A DNA stretch of 64,000 nt from positions 1 through 64,000 of the forward strand of contig CAZLZD010000018.1 in the NCBI GenBank assembly GCA_964563925.1, in the 5' to 3' direction. Positions 50,955-60,200 of the stretch are shown one piece after another; within the stretch, counting starts at the first letter, position 1, and each line of letters starts with the position of its first letter. A program made the translations under genes and the position numbers. The stretch is from JAUILA01 sp964563925. GTDB taxonomy: Bacteria; Bacteroidota; Bacteroidia; Cytophagales; Cyclobacteriaceae. The notes under the pieces were generated by a model, which was not told the DNA's origin, ran no database searches, and worked only from the letters and a program-made list of their open reading frames with translations.

Positions 50955-51774
50955 ATAATCCGTTTTTAAAGGAATCGTACCCGTTACCCTGAACGGAGGT
51001 ATCACAATTCAATTCATCTGCCCGTGTATTTATATCGGCAACTCTGTTATCCGGACTTGGATGGGTGCTGAGAAATTCCGGAGGATTATTATCTTGTCCC
51101 TCCTCGATGATCCGTTCGAAAAATATGGCGGCACCGTTACAGGCGTAAGGTGCATTCGCCAGGTAAGCGACCGATTTCATATCAGCTTCCTGTTCATAAT
51201 CACGGCTGAAGGAAAGACCTGCCGCGGTACCCGCAATTTGTGCCACGATCTGTTCAAGGGCTGATGCCTCATTACCAACGAGGATACTTAACAGGACACT
51301 CACTCCGTATTGCTTCTGAAGGGTACGGCTCGTATGCCGGAGATCAGCGTGGGCAATCTCATGAGCCATTACACCGGCCAGTGCATCTGCACTGTTGAGG
51401 TATTTGATTAATCCGGTATACACATAAATATAACCTCCCGGGGTGGCGAAAGCATTGAGCATATCATCATCCTTAAGAATGGTTACCGTCCAGTTAAATT
51501 CATCCCGGTAGGTCACTTCACCACTGTTCAGGATTTCACTTACCATTCCATCGAGGTAGGCATATTCCTGTCCGTAGGACGACCGGTCAAGAATGTCAAA
51601 AGAAGGATCATTCCGGATCTGCTCATTAACCTGCTGACCCAGCTGGATATCATTCTGCACCGAGAAGATATTAAAATTATTATTTTCATCACATCCCGCA
51701 AGAAGTAGGATCACCAACACCATGGGGAATGATTTATATAGTATGGTTTTCATCATTTTCATTCGTTGTTTCAT
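50953..51774 (-). CDS. M48 family metalloprotease lipoprotein
   Basis: A 273-residue protein. The lipobox cysteine is at about 28 (LLLAGC). The zinc site HEIAH is at 138-142, with the downstream glutamate in YEQEADMKSVAY at about 196. This layout matches the BepA/YcaL group of M48 peptidases involved in outer-membrane protein quality control in other bacteria, without a TPR domain. The ATG at 51774 is chosen; the frame continues to a TTG at 51822 with no signal-like content. A pair of further methionines at 51762 and 51756 are alternatives. It shares a bidirectional terminator with the amidohydrolase cluster. Confidence 0.9.
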   Translation of the reverse strand: MKQRMKMMKTILYKSFPMVLVILLLAGCDENNNFNIFSVQNDIQLGQQVNEQIRNDPSFDILDRSSYGQEYAYLDGMVSEILNSGEVTYRDEFNWTVTILKDDDMLNAFATPGGYIYVYTGLIKYLNSADALAGVMAHEIAHADLRHTSRTLQKQYGVSVLLSILVGNEASALEQIVAQIAGTAAGLSFSRDYEQEADMKSVAYLANAPYACNGAAIFFERIIEEGQDNNPPEFLSTHPSPDNRVADINTRADELNCDTSVQGNGYDSFKNGL

Positions 51775-51868
51775 CCTAATGGTGAAAATATTGTGCCAGA
51801 CTATGTGAATGTCCGTTTTCAATGGGTGAGTTTTTCAGGTTTTGATAGTTTTTCCGTGGTCGTAATAC

Positions 51869-51876
51869 TATTTTTG
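51869..51876 (+). promoter_or_regulatory. -7 promoter element of guaA, leaderless arrangement
   Basis: TATTTTTG, then CGCC, then the ATG at 51881: four-base spacing. A TTTG at 51841-51844 lies 24 bases upstream, a little beyond the usual -33 distance. Confidence 0.65.
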
Positions 51877-51880
51877 CGCC

Positions 51881-53410
51881 ATGTCAGAGCAGATTCTTAT
51901 CCTTGATTTTGGTTCCCAGTATACGCAACTCATCGCCAGGCGGGTGAGGGAACTGAATGTATATTGTGAGATCCATCCCTACAATGATCCGCCCGAGCTT
52001 ACAAGCGAGATTAAAGGGGTCATTTTATCGGGCAGCCCCTGTTCGGTACGGCAGGATGATGCCCCGGACGCAGACCTGTCTTTATATAAGGGAAAGATTC
52101 CGGTGCTCGGCGTTTGTTACGGTGCTCAGCTGATGGCACACGCGAACGGCGGAAATGTCCTTCCGTCCGAGATACGTGAATATGGAAGGGCAAGATTGTC
52201 CAGGGTGGACCAGCACAACGAGTTGATGAAGGAACTTTCCATTGATTCCCAGGTCTGGATGTCCCATGGCGATACGATCAGTGATTTACCCGAGTCCTTC
52301 GAAATTATCGCCAGTACTCCTTCGGTCAGGGTGGCCGCTTACAAGATCAGGGGTGAGGAGACTTTCGGAATCCAGTTTCACCCGGAGGTTACCCACAGTG
52401 TGGAAGGAAAAATACTCCTGCGAAATTTTGTGGTTCACATCTGTGAATGCAGCCAGGACTGGACGCCCGATATTTTCGTGGAGACTACCGTGCAATCGCT
52501 CAAGGACCAGATCGGGGATGACAAGGTGGTGATGGGTTTGTCAGGCGGGGTTGACAGTTCAGTGGCGGCCATGCTGATTCATCACGCTATAGGCAAGAAT
52601 TTACATTGTATCTTTGTGGACAACGGGTTATTGCGCAAGAATGAGTTCAGTGATGTTCTGGAATCATACAAGGGGATGGGCCTCAATATAACCGGAGTGG
52701 ATGCGAAAGAGCGTTTTTACAAGGCGCTGGAGGGGCTCACCGACCCGGAAGACAAGCGTAAAGCCATTGGAAGGACGTTCATTGAAGTCTTTGACGACGA
52801 GGCCCACAAAATTCAGAATGTTTCCTGGCTGGGACAGGGAACCATATACCCGGATGTCATAGAATCGGTATCAGTGAAAGGTCCGTCAGCAACCATAAAA
52901 TCCCATCATAATGTGGGAGGACTGCCGGACTTCATGAAATTGAAGGTGGTAGAGCCGTTGAACACACTATTTAAGGATGAGGTGCGTTTGGTAGGTAGGA
53001 CGCTGGAAATTGATGACCGTATTTTAGGCAGGCATCCGTTTCCCGGTCCTGGACTGGGTATCAGGATTCTGGGGGATATCACCCCGGAAAAAGTGCGCAT
53101 TCTCCAGGAAGTGGATCACATTTTCGTACAGGGACTTAAAAACAATAACCTTTACGACGACGTTTGGCAGGCGGGTGCGATGCTCCTGCCCATCCAATCG
53201 GTGGGTGTAATGGGGGATGAGCGTACCTACGAACAGGTAGTCAGTTTACGGGCGGTCACCAGCGTGGATGGGATGACTGCCGATTGGTGCCATCTGCCCT
53301 ATGATTTTCTGGCAGATGTATCCAATACCATTATCAACTCGGTCAAAGGGGTTAACCGTGTGGTTTATGATATCAGTTCAAAACCTCCTGCGACCATCGA
53401 ATGGGAATAG
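51881..53410 (+). CDS. guaA: GMP synthase (glutamine-hydrolysing)
   Basis: A 509-residue enzyme converting XMP to GMP. The N-terminal amidotransferase has ILDFGSQYTQLIARR at the start, nucleophile C79 in LGVCYGAQL, and the H/E pair in QFHPEVTHS. The ATP pyrophosphatase domain begins about residue 205 with LSGGVDSSVAAM. The C-terminal dimerisation domain has the usual RYVYDIS-like ending (RVVYDISSKPPATIEWE). The ATG is certain because the family starts there. It is followed after five bases by the LpoA-like gene, which starts inside no overlapping frame. Confidence 0.98.
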   Translation: MSEQILILDFGSQYTQLIARRVRELNVYCEIHPYNDPPELTSEIKGVILSGSPCSVRQDDAPDADLSLYKGKIPVLGVCYGAQLMAHANGGNVLPSEIREYGRARLSRVDQHNELMKELSIDSQVWMSHGDTISDLPESFEIIASTPSVRVAAYKIRGEETFGIQFHPEVTHSVEGKILLRNFVVHICECSQDWTPDIFVETTVQSLKDQIGDDKVVMGLSGGVDSSVAAMLIHHAIGKNLHCIFVDNGLLRKNEFSDVLESYKGMGLNITGVDAKERFYKALEGLTDPEDKRKAIGRTFIEVFDDEAHKIQNVSWLGQGTIYPDVIESVSVKGPSATIKSHHNVGGLPDFMKLKVVEPLNTLFKDEVRLVGRTLEIDDRILGRHPFPGPGLGIRILGDITPEKVRILQEVDHIFVQGLKNNNLYDDVWQAGAMLLPIQSVGVMGDERTYEQVVSLRAVTSVDGMTADWCHLPYDFLADVSNTIINSVKGVNRVVYDISSKPPATIEWE

Positions 53411-53415
53411 AAATT

Positions 53416-55182
53416 ATGAAAAAAACAGGCCTTATTTTTATCGTGGTCTTCTTTTTTGCCGTAACGGGCACGTTGGCTCAATCAATTAATTACCAGCAGC
53501 AATACCTGCGTGGGAAGGATTTGTTTAACAAGCAGGAATACGCGCTGGCCCGGGAGACGTTCAGGCCCCTGATGCCAAAGGATGCCGCCAATCCGTTTTC
53601 GGAATACGCAACCTTTTACAGTGCACTTTCAGCCTACCATGACGGTCATCCGGCTGCGGCGCGGGAGATCCTTCTTCAGCTCAGGGAGCGTTTCCCCGGA
53701 TGGTCCCGGATGGATGATGTCCGGTTCTGGCTGGCGAAGATATATTTTGAAAATGAAGATACCTATCTGGCACTCAATGCGCTGAAGCAGATCCGTTCAA
53801 AGGAAGTAACTGAGGACGCACGGGCCATGGCTTACCATTATCTCCACACGAATCATGATGTTTTTGAGCTCAGGGCATTTTATGAAGACAACCAGGATAA
53901 TGCCGTATTGGGTCGCGTCCTTGCCGAAAAGATCAGTAACCAGCCCCTCAACCAGCAGGATACAGATCAGCTGAATGAGCTCATCTCAAAGTTTGACCTG
54001 AACCCGGAAGATTTTATTGTTTCCTCGGTAAAGGAAACCGTGTTCAAGGATACGTACCGGATAGCCGTCCTGCTACCTTTTATGGTGAACGATTTAAAGG
54101 CAAACGATCGACGTCGTCCGAATCAGTTTGTCCTGGATTTTTACAGTGGCCTGCGAATGGCGGTGAACGAATTGAAAGAGCAGGGGACAGCCGTTGAGAT
54201 GTACGCTTACGATACCAAGCGGGACAGCCTCACGACACAGCAGATACTGGAGAAAGAAGAAATGCGCTCCATGGATCTGATCGTCGGGCCGCTGTATCCG
54301 CAGCCCGCAAGCCTGACCAGTCAGTTTGCCCTGAAACACCAGATCAATATGGTGAACCCGCTCAGTAACAGTGTGGAGTATACAGGGAATAACCCTTATG
54401 TATTCCTTTTTAATCCGAGCGTAGCCACTATCGGTGCAACGGCGGCAGATTACACCTACGACAGTTTTGGAGAAGGACCCGGCCTGGTCCTGTTTGGTGA
54501 TACCAAAAATGACCGGGTGATGGCTGAATCGTTTGCCGACCGTTACTCGGAACGCGGGGGAGAACTGAGAATGATGACGCAGATTGAAAAAGATAATTCT
54601 CGGGTTATTCTTGATATCCTTCTGAAGAAGGGAGCTATGATCAAGGATATCACGACAGAATCGGAAGATCCTGAAGAAACCCTGTCCATTCCACGTGACA
54701 GCCTGTCCTTCATTTTTGTTGCTTCCGACAACAGCCTGATTTTCTCGAAGGTTGTAAGTGCGGTAGAGACCCGAGGCGATGACGTCAAGATTATCGGGTC
54801 GGCTGGCTGGCTGGATATACCGGTTGTAAAATACGAGGTATTTGAACGGCTCAAAACCCATTTTTATGCCCCGTCATGGATTTCTGTATCTTCCGAGGCG
54901 TACCAGCAGTTCAGAAACAATTACGTCAGAAAACACAGGCTGGCCCCGACTGAATATGCCGCCAAGGGCTACGAACTGGGTATGTTCTTTGGAAAGAATC
55001 TTGAAAAATATGGTAAGTACCCCCAGGTCTCCTGGACGAAAAACCCTTCCCAGCCGGGTGTCTTCACCCCTGGGTACCGGTTTGCTCAGAGCCAGGATAA
55101 CCAGCTTGTTCCCTTTCTTGAATTCGGGGAAGAAGGTTTGGAAATTATACTCCGTGAAAGGGAGTCAACAGATAAAAAATAA
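53416..55182 (+). CDS. Exported TPR plus periplasmic-binding-like protein (LpoA-like)
   Basis: A 588-residue protein. A signal peptide (ending TLAQ, about residue 22) is followed by helical TPR-like repeats at about 28-200 (GKDLFNKQEYALARETF). A type 1 periplasmic-binding-protein domain runs from about 215 (RIAVLLPFMVND) to 560, with DLIVGPLYPQPAS near 292. This is the layout of LpoA-type penicillin-binding-protein activators and of extracellular ligand-binding receptors. It may control cell-wall synthesis; this is an inference. It lies in an operon with guaA upstream and hemL two bases downstream. The ATG at 53401 is rejected, as it lies in the guaA end. Confidence 0.82.
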   Translation: MKKTGLIFIVVFFFAVTGTLAQSINYQQQYLRGKDLFNKQEYALARETFRPLMPKDAANPFSEYATFYSALSAYHDGHPAAAREILLQLRERFPGWSRMDDVRFWLAKIYFENEDTYLALNALKQIRSKEVTEDARAMAYHYLHTNHDVFELRAFYEDNQDNAVLGRVLAEKISNQPLNQQDTDQLNELISKFDLNPEDFIVSSVKETVFKDTYRIAVLLPFMVNDLKANDRRRPNQFVLDFYSGLRMAVNELKEQGTAVEMYAYDTKRDSLTTQQILEKEEMRSMDLIVGPLYPQPASLTSQFALKHQINMVNPLSNSVEYTGNNPYVFLFNPSVATIGATAADYTYDSFGEGPGLVLFGDTKNDRVMAESFADRYSERGGELRMMTQIEKDNSRVILDILLKKGAMIKDITTESEDPEETLSIPRDSLSFIFVASDNSLIFSKVVSAVETRGDDVKIIGSAGWLDIPVVKYEVFERLKTHFYAPSWISVSSEAYQQFRNNYVRKHRLAPTEYAAKGYELGMFFGKNLEKYGKYPQVSWTKNPSQPGVFTPGYRFAQSQDNQLVPFLEFGEEGLEIILRERESTDKK

Positions 55183-55184
55183 TT

Positions 55185-56474
55185 ATGACCATTGATAAAA
55201 GCAGGAAGCTGTACCAGGAAGCCCAACGATATATCCCCGGCGGGGTGAATTCGCCGGTAAGAGCATTCAAGGCAGTTGGTGGGGACCCGTTATTTATCAG
55301 GAAGGCTAGGGGAGCCTATATTGAGGATGAAGACGGAAATCAGTACCTGGAATTTATAAATTCATGGGGACCGATGATCCTTGGTCATGCCCATCCTGTG
55401 ATTGAGGAAGCCGTTGCCAGGGCTATTAAGGATTCACTTTCCTTCGGCGCTCCGACGGCCCGGGAGGTGCAGATGGCTGAACTTATCACCTCCATGATAC
55501 CCTCCGTGGAAAAGGTTCGGATGGTCAATTCGGGAACGGAAGCCACCATGTCTGCAATCCGGCTGGCAAGGGGATATACCGCCCGGGACAAGATCATTAA
55601 GTTTGACGGCTGCTATCATGGTCACGGTGATTCGTTCCTGATCGCGGCGGGAAGCGGGGCCGCGACGATGGGTATTCCAAACAGTCCGGGTGTGACACGC
55701 GGCACGGCTCAGGATACATTGATTGCCCCGTTCAATGACATTGACGCGGTCAAAGACCTCATTCGCGATTACCCCGATGAAATTGCGGCGATCATTGTCG
55801 AACCGGTGGCCGGGAATATGGGGTGTGTGTTGCCTGAAAATGACTTTTTACAAGACCTTCGGGAGGTATGTGATGAAGCTAATATCGTCCTGATTTTTGA
55901 TGAGGTGATGACCGGTTTCAGGCTTGCAGAAGGAGGGGCACAGGAACGGTTTGGCGTACGTCCCGACCTGTCGACCCTCGGCAAAATTATCGGGGGCGGA
56001 ATGCCCGTCGGGGCCTATGGAGGAAAAGCTGAGATCATGGATTTTGTATCACCGGCAGGTCCCGTTTATCAGGCGGGAACCCTATCAGGAAACCCCGTTG
56101 CCATGGCAGCCGGGATCGCGGTTCTTGAATACCTCAAGGGTCATCCCGAAGTTTATGAGAAAATCGATCATACGACCGCAGAAATTGAGGAGGGAATGCG
56201 TCAAAACCTCCGGTCACTGGACCTGGAATATACCATTAACCGTTGTGGTTCCATGATCAGTATGTTCTTCACCGACTTACCGGTAGCCAATATGGCCCAG
56301 GCCGCAAAATCAGATACTGATTTATTTGGCAAATACTTTCGGGGAATGCTTGAAAAGGGTATATATCTTGCCCCGTCACAGTTCGAGGCATTATTTATCT
56401 CAACAAGTATAGGGGAACGGGAAGTTGAGAAATTTCTTAAAGCCCACCGTCAGGTTCTGGAAGCCATTCATTAA
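55185..56474 (+). CDS. hemL: Glutamate-1-semialdehyde 2,1-aminomutase
   Basis: A 429-residue PLP enzyme producing 5-aminolevulinate for haem synthesis in the C5 pathway. The family start YIPGGVNSPVRAF, NSGTEATMSAIRLARG at about 115-130, DGCYHGHGD at about 141, and FDEVMTGFR near 238 are all present. The PLP lysine is K267 in STLGKIIGGGMPVGAYGG. Full length and normal. It starts two bases after the LpoA-like gene. About 150 bases of non-coding sequence follow before the convergent DUF3667 gene, holding a 14-base palindrome but no clear terminator. Confidence 0.97.
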   Translation: MTIDKSRKLYQEAQRYIPGGVNSPVRAFKAVGGDPLFIRKARGAYIEDEDGNQYLEFINSWGPMILGHAHPVIEEAVARAIKDSLSFGAPTAREVQMAELITSMIPSVEKVRMVNSGTEATMSAIRLARGYTARDKIIKFDGCYHGHGDSFLIAAGSGAATMGIPNSPGVTRGTAQDTLIAPFNDIDAVKDLIRDYPDEIAAIIVEPVAGNMGCVLPENDFLQDLREVCDEANIVLIFDEVMTGFRLAEGGAQERFGVRPDLSTLGKIIGGGMPVGAYGGKAEIMDFVSPAGPVYQAGTLSGNPVAMAAGIAVLEYLKGHPEVYEKIDHTTAEIEEGMRQNLRSLDLEYTINRCGSMISMFFTDLPVANMAQAAKSDTDLFGKYFRGMLEKGIYLAPSQFEALFISTSIGEREVEKFLKAHRQVLEAIH

Positions 56475-56506
56475 CCATTCTCTTTTACTACTTCGCTAAG
56501 TCTTAC

Positions 56507-56520
56507 AGGATTATAATCCT
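56507..56520. repeat. Perfect 14-base palindrome in the hemL downstream gap
   Basis: AGGATTATAATCCT reads the same on both strands. It lies 33 bases after the hemL stop, in a convergent gap of 150 bases without a gene. A few palindromes of this length are expected by chance in 64 kb, so a function is uncertain. Confidence 0.4.
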
Positions 56521-56624
56521 CAGGCATAAAAAGTGGCGCGATTAGGCATTCTTGCCGGGGTAATTGGCGAAGCGTCAAGTCTGCTTGTTTTATTTGTTTC
56601 TACGCCCTTAAAAAGTCTCACGGA

Positions 56625-57848
56625 TCAATAGAGGTAGAATGAAATGAGTAGTTCAACCAGGAAAAATGCAAAAATAAGCATGATGTAGATAAAACCATTG
56701 AGATTGAATTTCACCAGGGTCTTGAACCATCCCTGCTTATACACCCGGAGGAAGGAGAGGTAACAATAGGTGGTTACGCCGATGAAGCTTATCACATTTA
56801 TCGTGGCCCCTAAATCTTCTGACTCGATCAGGAAGTAGGTCAGCAGCAGGGTAAGGCCGTACATCAGGTAAGCAAAGGAATGCAGATGCAACCCGTGGAT
56901 GATGTGGTTAAAGTAGAGAAAAGGCCGGCGGATGTACAATAATTTCAGTACCGCAGCAAAAACCGGGATCAGGAACAGCATCATGATCGGGAGGTTTTTC
57001 ACAATATAGCTGACCAGGGCCTCCTTATCTGCCCGGTTGATTCGAATGGTCTGAAGAACCAGGTCGGTCTCGGTTTCCGTCAGGTCTCCCATGGCGAGAG
57101 AGTCCAGGACCTGACTGTCTGTGAGCGTCCGGTCTTTCCCGATTTCGTTTAGTTTCTCGTAATCGAGCCTGAATAAAACAAAGTTATCCCGTTCGGCTGA
57201 ATCAACTTCCACTGTATCGGGTATATTGATCTCAGGAACTTCTACGGTGGTTTCTCCCGGAAGCTGGGTAATGGTGGAATCGAGTATGGACTGGGTAAGG
57301 GTACCGGCCACATCTTCACGCTCCTGTCGTGTGGTAAACCGGCGGAAGGCATTCATGAAGGAAATGGAGTCGTTGGCAGCCAACGTACTGTCAATCTTGC
57401 GGACAGATTCAGGAGATAAATTCTCCCTGATCTCAGCCATCGCCGTACTGTCCAGCGTCTGAAGGGCAGCTTCAGCCTCAGGGCTATCCTGAAGTTCAAG
57501 GATGGGCGTTGACTGGGAATCCTGAACAATCTCCTTGGCAATCTGGGTCCAGATAAAGAAGTAAAAAAGGCTTATGATCAGGTACATCCGAAGGGGGTGG
57601 GCATAGGATACCCGTTTGCCTTCAAAGTACCGGTTGGTAATATACCCGGGCCTGGTAAAGAAAGGCACGACCGTCTTGGCAAGTTTTGAATCGAAGGCGA
57701 AGTAATTGCTGAAAAAATCATGTATCAGCGTACTTACTGAGACGTTATTGTCATTGTTCTCCTGTCCGCACCTCGGGCAATAATTATATACCTCATCGAG
57801 CAGGGCGTTGCAGTTAAGACAGTGGGTTACTTTACGTCGGATTCTCAT
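56625..57848 (-). CDS. DUF3667 zinc-ribbon membrane protein
   Basis: A 407-residue protein. An N-terminal zinc ribbon uses C10, C13, C24 and C27 (CLNCN and CPRCGQE). A segment (TLIHDFFSNYFAFDSKL) is followed by the first membrane helix around 85-105, a long soluble loop of about 160 residues rich in D, E, S and T, and then four to five membrane helices at the C-terminus. This matches DUF3667 of Bacteroidota; function unknown, though zinc-ribbon membrane proteins of this layout are suspected of ion or lipid-linked roles. A degenerate -7 element (CAATTTTG) ends four bases before the ATG and lies inside a palindrome. Confidence 0.87.
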   Translation of the reverse strand: MRIRRKVTHCLNCNALLDEVYNYCPRCGQENNDNNVSVSTLIHDFFSNYFAFDSKLAKTVVPFFTRPGYITNRYFEGKRVSYAHPLRMYLIISLFYFFIWTQIAKEIVQDSQSTPILELQDSPEAEAALQTLDSTAMAEIRENLSPESVRKIDSTLAANDSISFMNAFRRFTTRQEREDVAGTLTQSILDSTITQLPGETTVEVPEINIPDTVEVDSAERDNFVLFRLDYEKLNEIGKDRTLTDSQVLDSLAMGDLTETETDLVLQTIRINRADKEALVSYIVKNLPIMMLFLIPVFAAVLKLLYIRRPFLYFNHIIHGLHLHSFAYLMYGLTLLLTYFLIESEDLGATINVISFIGVTTYCYLSFLRVYKQGWFKTLVKFNLNGFIYIMLIFAFFLVELLISFYLY

Positions 57849-57849
57849 T

Positions 57850-57863
57850 GCACAAAATTGTGC
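57850..57863 (-). promoter_or_regulatory. Palindrome overlapping the start and probable -7 element of the DUF3667 gene
   Basis: GCACAA, two bases, TTGTGC. On the minus strand the -7-like CAATTTTG (57860-57853) is embedded in it, and the ATG follows two bases after its end. The position would let a protein block initiation of transcription; it could also be chance. Confidence 0.35.
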
Positions 57864-58046
57864 CGGAAGTTATTAAAAAATAGGAGAGATGTGAAAAATT
57901 CATTTCTTTTTGAGAAAATTCAAGTTACCAAAATACATATTACGCGATTAACATACAGGGCGGGCTAAAGAGTATTGCCTGACGTCTAAAAAACAACTAC
58001 CTTGTAGGAGCTCTATATTTTTTTAAGTGTCGAATTTTTTAATGCT

Positions 58047-59093
58047 ATGTCTGTAAAGAAGTCAGCTTTATTTTTTGCTTCGCTGTTATTCCTGTTTTCC
58101 CACATCTCCTTTTCGCAGGGAAAACGTGTCGACCAGGTACCGGTGACCTATGAGGAATTGTATGACGAACCCTATGCCATAAACAAGTTATTTGTTCATT
58201 TTCAGCCGGTATACGGAGAATTATGGAAAACGAATGTGAATGCGGGATTCGGACTTGAGGCAACGTATTACCTGAAAGACAAGATGGATTTCAGGGCACA
58301 TGCGCGAAAAACCTATTCGCAAAAGTTTGACATGGCCCGGGATATCGCTGATAATAACAGTGACATGGACAACGCTCCCAATGTATTTAACTATTATGAA
58401 TTTGGCGCCACCTACCACCTCAAAGACTTTGAAAAAAGCTCGATCACCAAAATGGTGCTGTACAAAAAAAGTTACAAAGGAGGTAAATGGGCTGCACGTG
58501 TACCTTTGAATGCAGAAATTCCAAGTAAATTAAGGAAGATCACTGGAATCCGTGCGGGGGGAATCTTTTTTGATACCTCGGTTGATTATAACCGTGCGCT
58601 GGAAGATCAGGGATTCACGGTGGAAGACATAAAGAATTCTGAAGGGGAATCACTGCCCCTGACCGTGCCTGACCAGAATGGGGACCCGCGCGACATCGTG
58701 GTTTTTGGAAATATGGATGTGGCCGGTGTGTATGTGGGAGGCTCCTTAAGCTGGATCCGCAACGTGGCGGTTGATTTTGACAACAATTACCAGGAAGGGG
58801 TCGATGACCTGATCCTCACTGCATTTTTCGATATAATCCTGGCGCCTTCGGTCGGACTTGATGACCTCGTGTACCAGGGCGTTACCTATGGCACCGATCC
58901 GCTGGAAACCTCATCCTTTGGTTTCCGTGCCGGACTGGAGGGCAAATTTAACCGCACCCTGAGCTGGGCATATGCCGGGGAGATCGGCGTGCGTCCCGGG
59001 GTTAAGGAACGGGGTTTCTACGCAATGATTAAAATCAGCTTCCCTGTCTTCAGCACCAACCTTGATTATTCAGTCGAGGCTTTCGGGAAATAA
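58047..59093 (+). CDS. Exported protein with outer-membrane beta-barrel character
   Basis: A 348-residue protein. Residues 1-24 are a signal peptide (SVKKSALFFASLLFLFSHISFSQ). The mature part has alternating aromatic and polar strands (YYEFGATYHLKDF, ALSWIRN-like turns) and ends with strand-like segments FYAMIKISFPVF and LDYSVEAFGK, as in outer-membrane barrels. No named domain is recognised. A TATATTTT (58014-58021) lies about 26 bases before the ATG, matching the -7 consensus except at the last base. The stop is two bases from the convergent OsmC gene. Confidence 0.7.
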   Translation: MSVKKSALFFASLLFLFSHISFSQGKRVDQVPVTYEELYDEPYAINKLFVHFQPVYGELWKTNVNAGFGLEATYYLKDKMDFRAHARKTYSQKFDMARDIADNNSDMDNAPNVFNYYEFGATYHLKDFEKSSITKMVLYKKSYKGGKWAARVPLNAEIPSKLRKITGIRAGGIFFDTSVDYNRALEDQGFTVEDIKNSEGESLPLTVPDQNGDPRDIVVFGNMDVAGVYVGGSLSWIRNVAVDFDNNYQEGVDDLILTAFFDIILAPSVGLDDLVYQGVTYGTDPLETSSFGFRAGLEGKFNRTLSWAYAGEIGVRPGVKERGFYAMIKISFPVFSTNLDYSVEAFGK

Positions 59094-59095
59094 TC

Positions 59096-59497
59096 TCAGG
59101 GACGTATTACCTCACAGGCAACACTGATGTCAGCTTTCAGCGAATCGGCCACAGAACAGTATTTTTCGAGGCTAAGCGTGGCTATTTTGGTCAGTTCTTC
59201 CACCGATGCATCGGGAGAGGTCAGCACAAAGGTCAGGCGAATCGAGGTATAACTTCTTGGCGGGGTTGCACGTCGCTCACCTTCGCCGGTAATCTTGAGG
59301 TCGGTAAGGGTTTTACGCCTCTTTTTAACCATCAGGGCCACCTCAACTGCCACACAGCCGGCCAGGGCAGACATTACCATTTCCATAGGTCCAAGGTGTT
59401 CTTTATCCCCTTCGCGCATGTCAATCTGCACAGAGTGTCCAGCCTCGTTGGTTGAGGTATACTGATAATCAGAGATATAATGAGTGGTAATTTTCAT
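59096..59497 (-). CDS. OsmC family peroxiredoxin-like protein
   Basis: A 133-residue OsmC/Ohr family protein. The motif GPMEMVMSALAGCVAVEVAL holds one conserved cysteine (about residue 49); the second redox cysteine would be in SLEKYCSVADSL near 112, in the expected position. This pair reduces organic hydroperoxides in OsmC and Ohr proteins. The protein is cytoplasmic with no signal peptide. A one-mismatch -7 element (TAATTTCG, 59521-59514) lies 16 bases upstream of the ATG. It converges with the barrel-protein gene at a two-base gap. Confidence 0.92.
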   Translation of the reverse strand: MKITTHYISDYQYTSTNEAGHSVQIDMREGDKEHLGPMEMVMSALAGCVAVEVALMVKKRRKTLTDLKITGEGERRATPPRSYTSIRLTFVLTSPDASVEELTKIATLSLEKYCSVADSLKADISVACEVIRP

Positions 59498-59585
59498 GAC
59501 ATAATATTTCAGGCGAAATTAGGCAAATTGCCGGTGACGTGGCAAAAATCGGTCAGTCATATTTCAAATCAGAAGGAAATTAACT

Positions 59586-59593
59586 TATTTTTC
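59586..59593 (+). promoter_or_regulatory. Probable -7 element of apt, leaderless arrangement
   Basis: TATTTTTC, one mismatch at the last base, then CGGA, then the ATG at 59598: four-base spacing. Confidence 0.45.
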
Positions 59594-59597
59594 CGGA

Positions 59598-60131
59598 ATG
59601 GACCTCACCCTGAGTATTAAAGAAACCATCCGGGAAATCCAGGACTTTCCGAAGAAAGGAATATCATTCAAGGATATTACCCCGTTGCTGGCGAAGCCAT
59701 CCCTGTCCCGGGATATCTCTCACGCGCTCTGCGCCCCATATATGGACAATCCTCCCGATGTGATCGTCGGTATCGAATCGCGAGGATTTCTTTACGGTCT
59801 CCTTATGGCGCACGAACTTGACATTCCCTTCATACCGGTACGAAAGCAGGGCAAGCTGCCCGGTGATACGATCAGCCATGGGTATCAGCTCGAGTACGGA
59901 CAGGCCATACTTGAGATTCATACCGACGCCATCAGGCACGGGGACAGGGTTATCATTCATGATGATCTGCTGGCGACAGGGGGGACCTGCGAAGCCTCAG
60001 CAATGCTGGTGAAAAAGCTCGGAGGCAGCATTTCCGGCTTTTCGTTTATCGTGGAACTGGATTTTCTCGACGGACGGAAAAAACTGGCGAAACACAGCCA
60101 TTCGGTTCATTCACTGGTTCGTTATGAATAG
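59598..60131 (+). CDS. apt: Adenine phosphoribosyltransferase
   Basis: A 177-residue purine salvage enzyme making AMP from adenine and PRPP. The start LSIKETIREIQDFPKKGISFKDITPLL is the Apt N-terminus, and PRPP-binding VIIHDDLLATGGTCEAS lies near residue 116. Flanking segments VVGIESRGFLYG and IPVRKQGKLPGD are conserved. Normal length. It is followed after 69 bases by a LON-domain gene in the same direction. The mRNA is predicted to be leaderless. Confidence 0.97.
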   Translation: MDLTLSIKETIREIQDFPKKGISFKDITPLLAKPSLSRDISHALCAPYMDNPPDVIVGIESRGFLYGLLMAHELDIPFIPVRKQGKLPGDTISHGYQLEYGQAILEIHTDAIRHGDRVIIHDDLLATGGTCEASAMLVKKLGGSISGFSFIVELDFLDGRKKLAKHSHSVHSLVRYE

Positions 60132-60200
60132 TGGTATTTTCTCTTGCACGAATGCCTGCAAAGAACAGGAACATTTACAAAGGTGGTATGTTATACCCGT

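Noticed and set aside
56475..56624. An intrinsic terminator in the hemL downstream gap.
   Set aside because: The palindrome AGGATTATAATCCT lacks a following T run, and another inverted pair (CTTCGC/GCGAAG) is too widely spaced.
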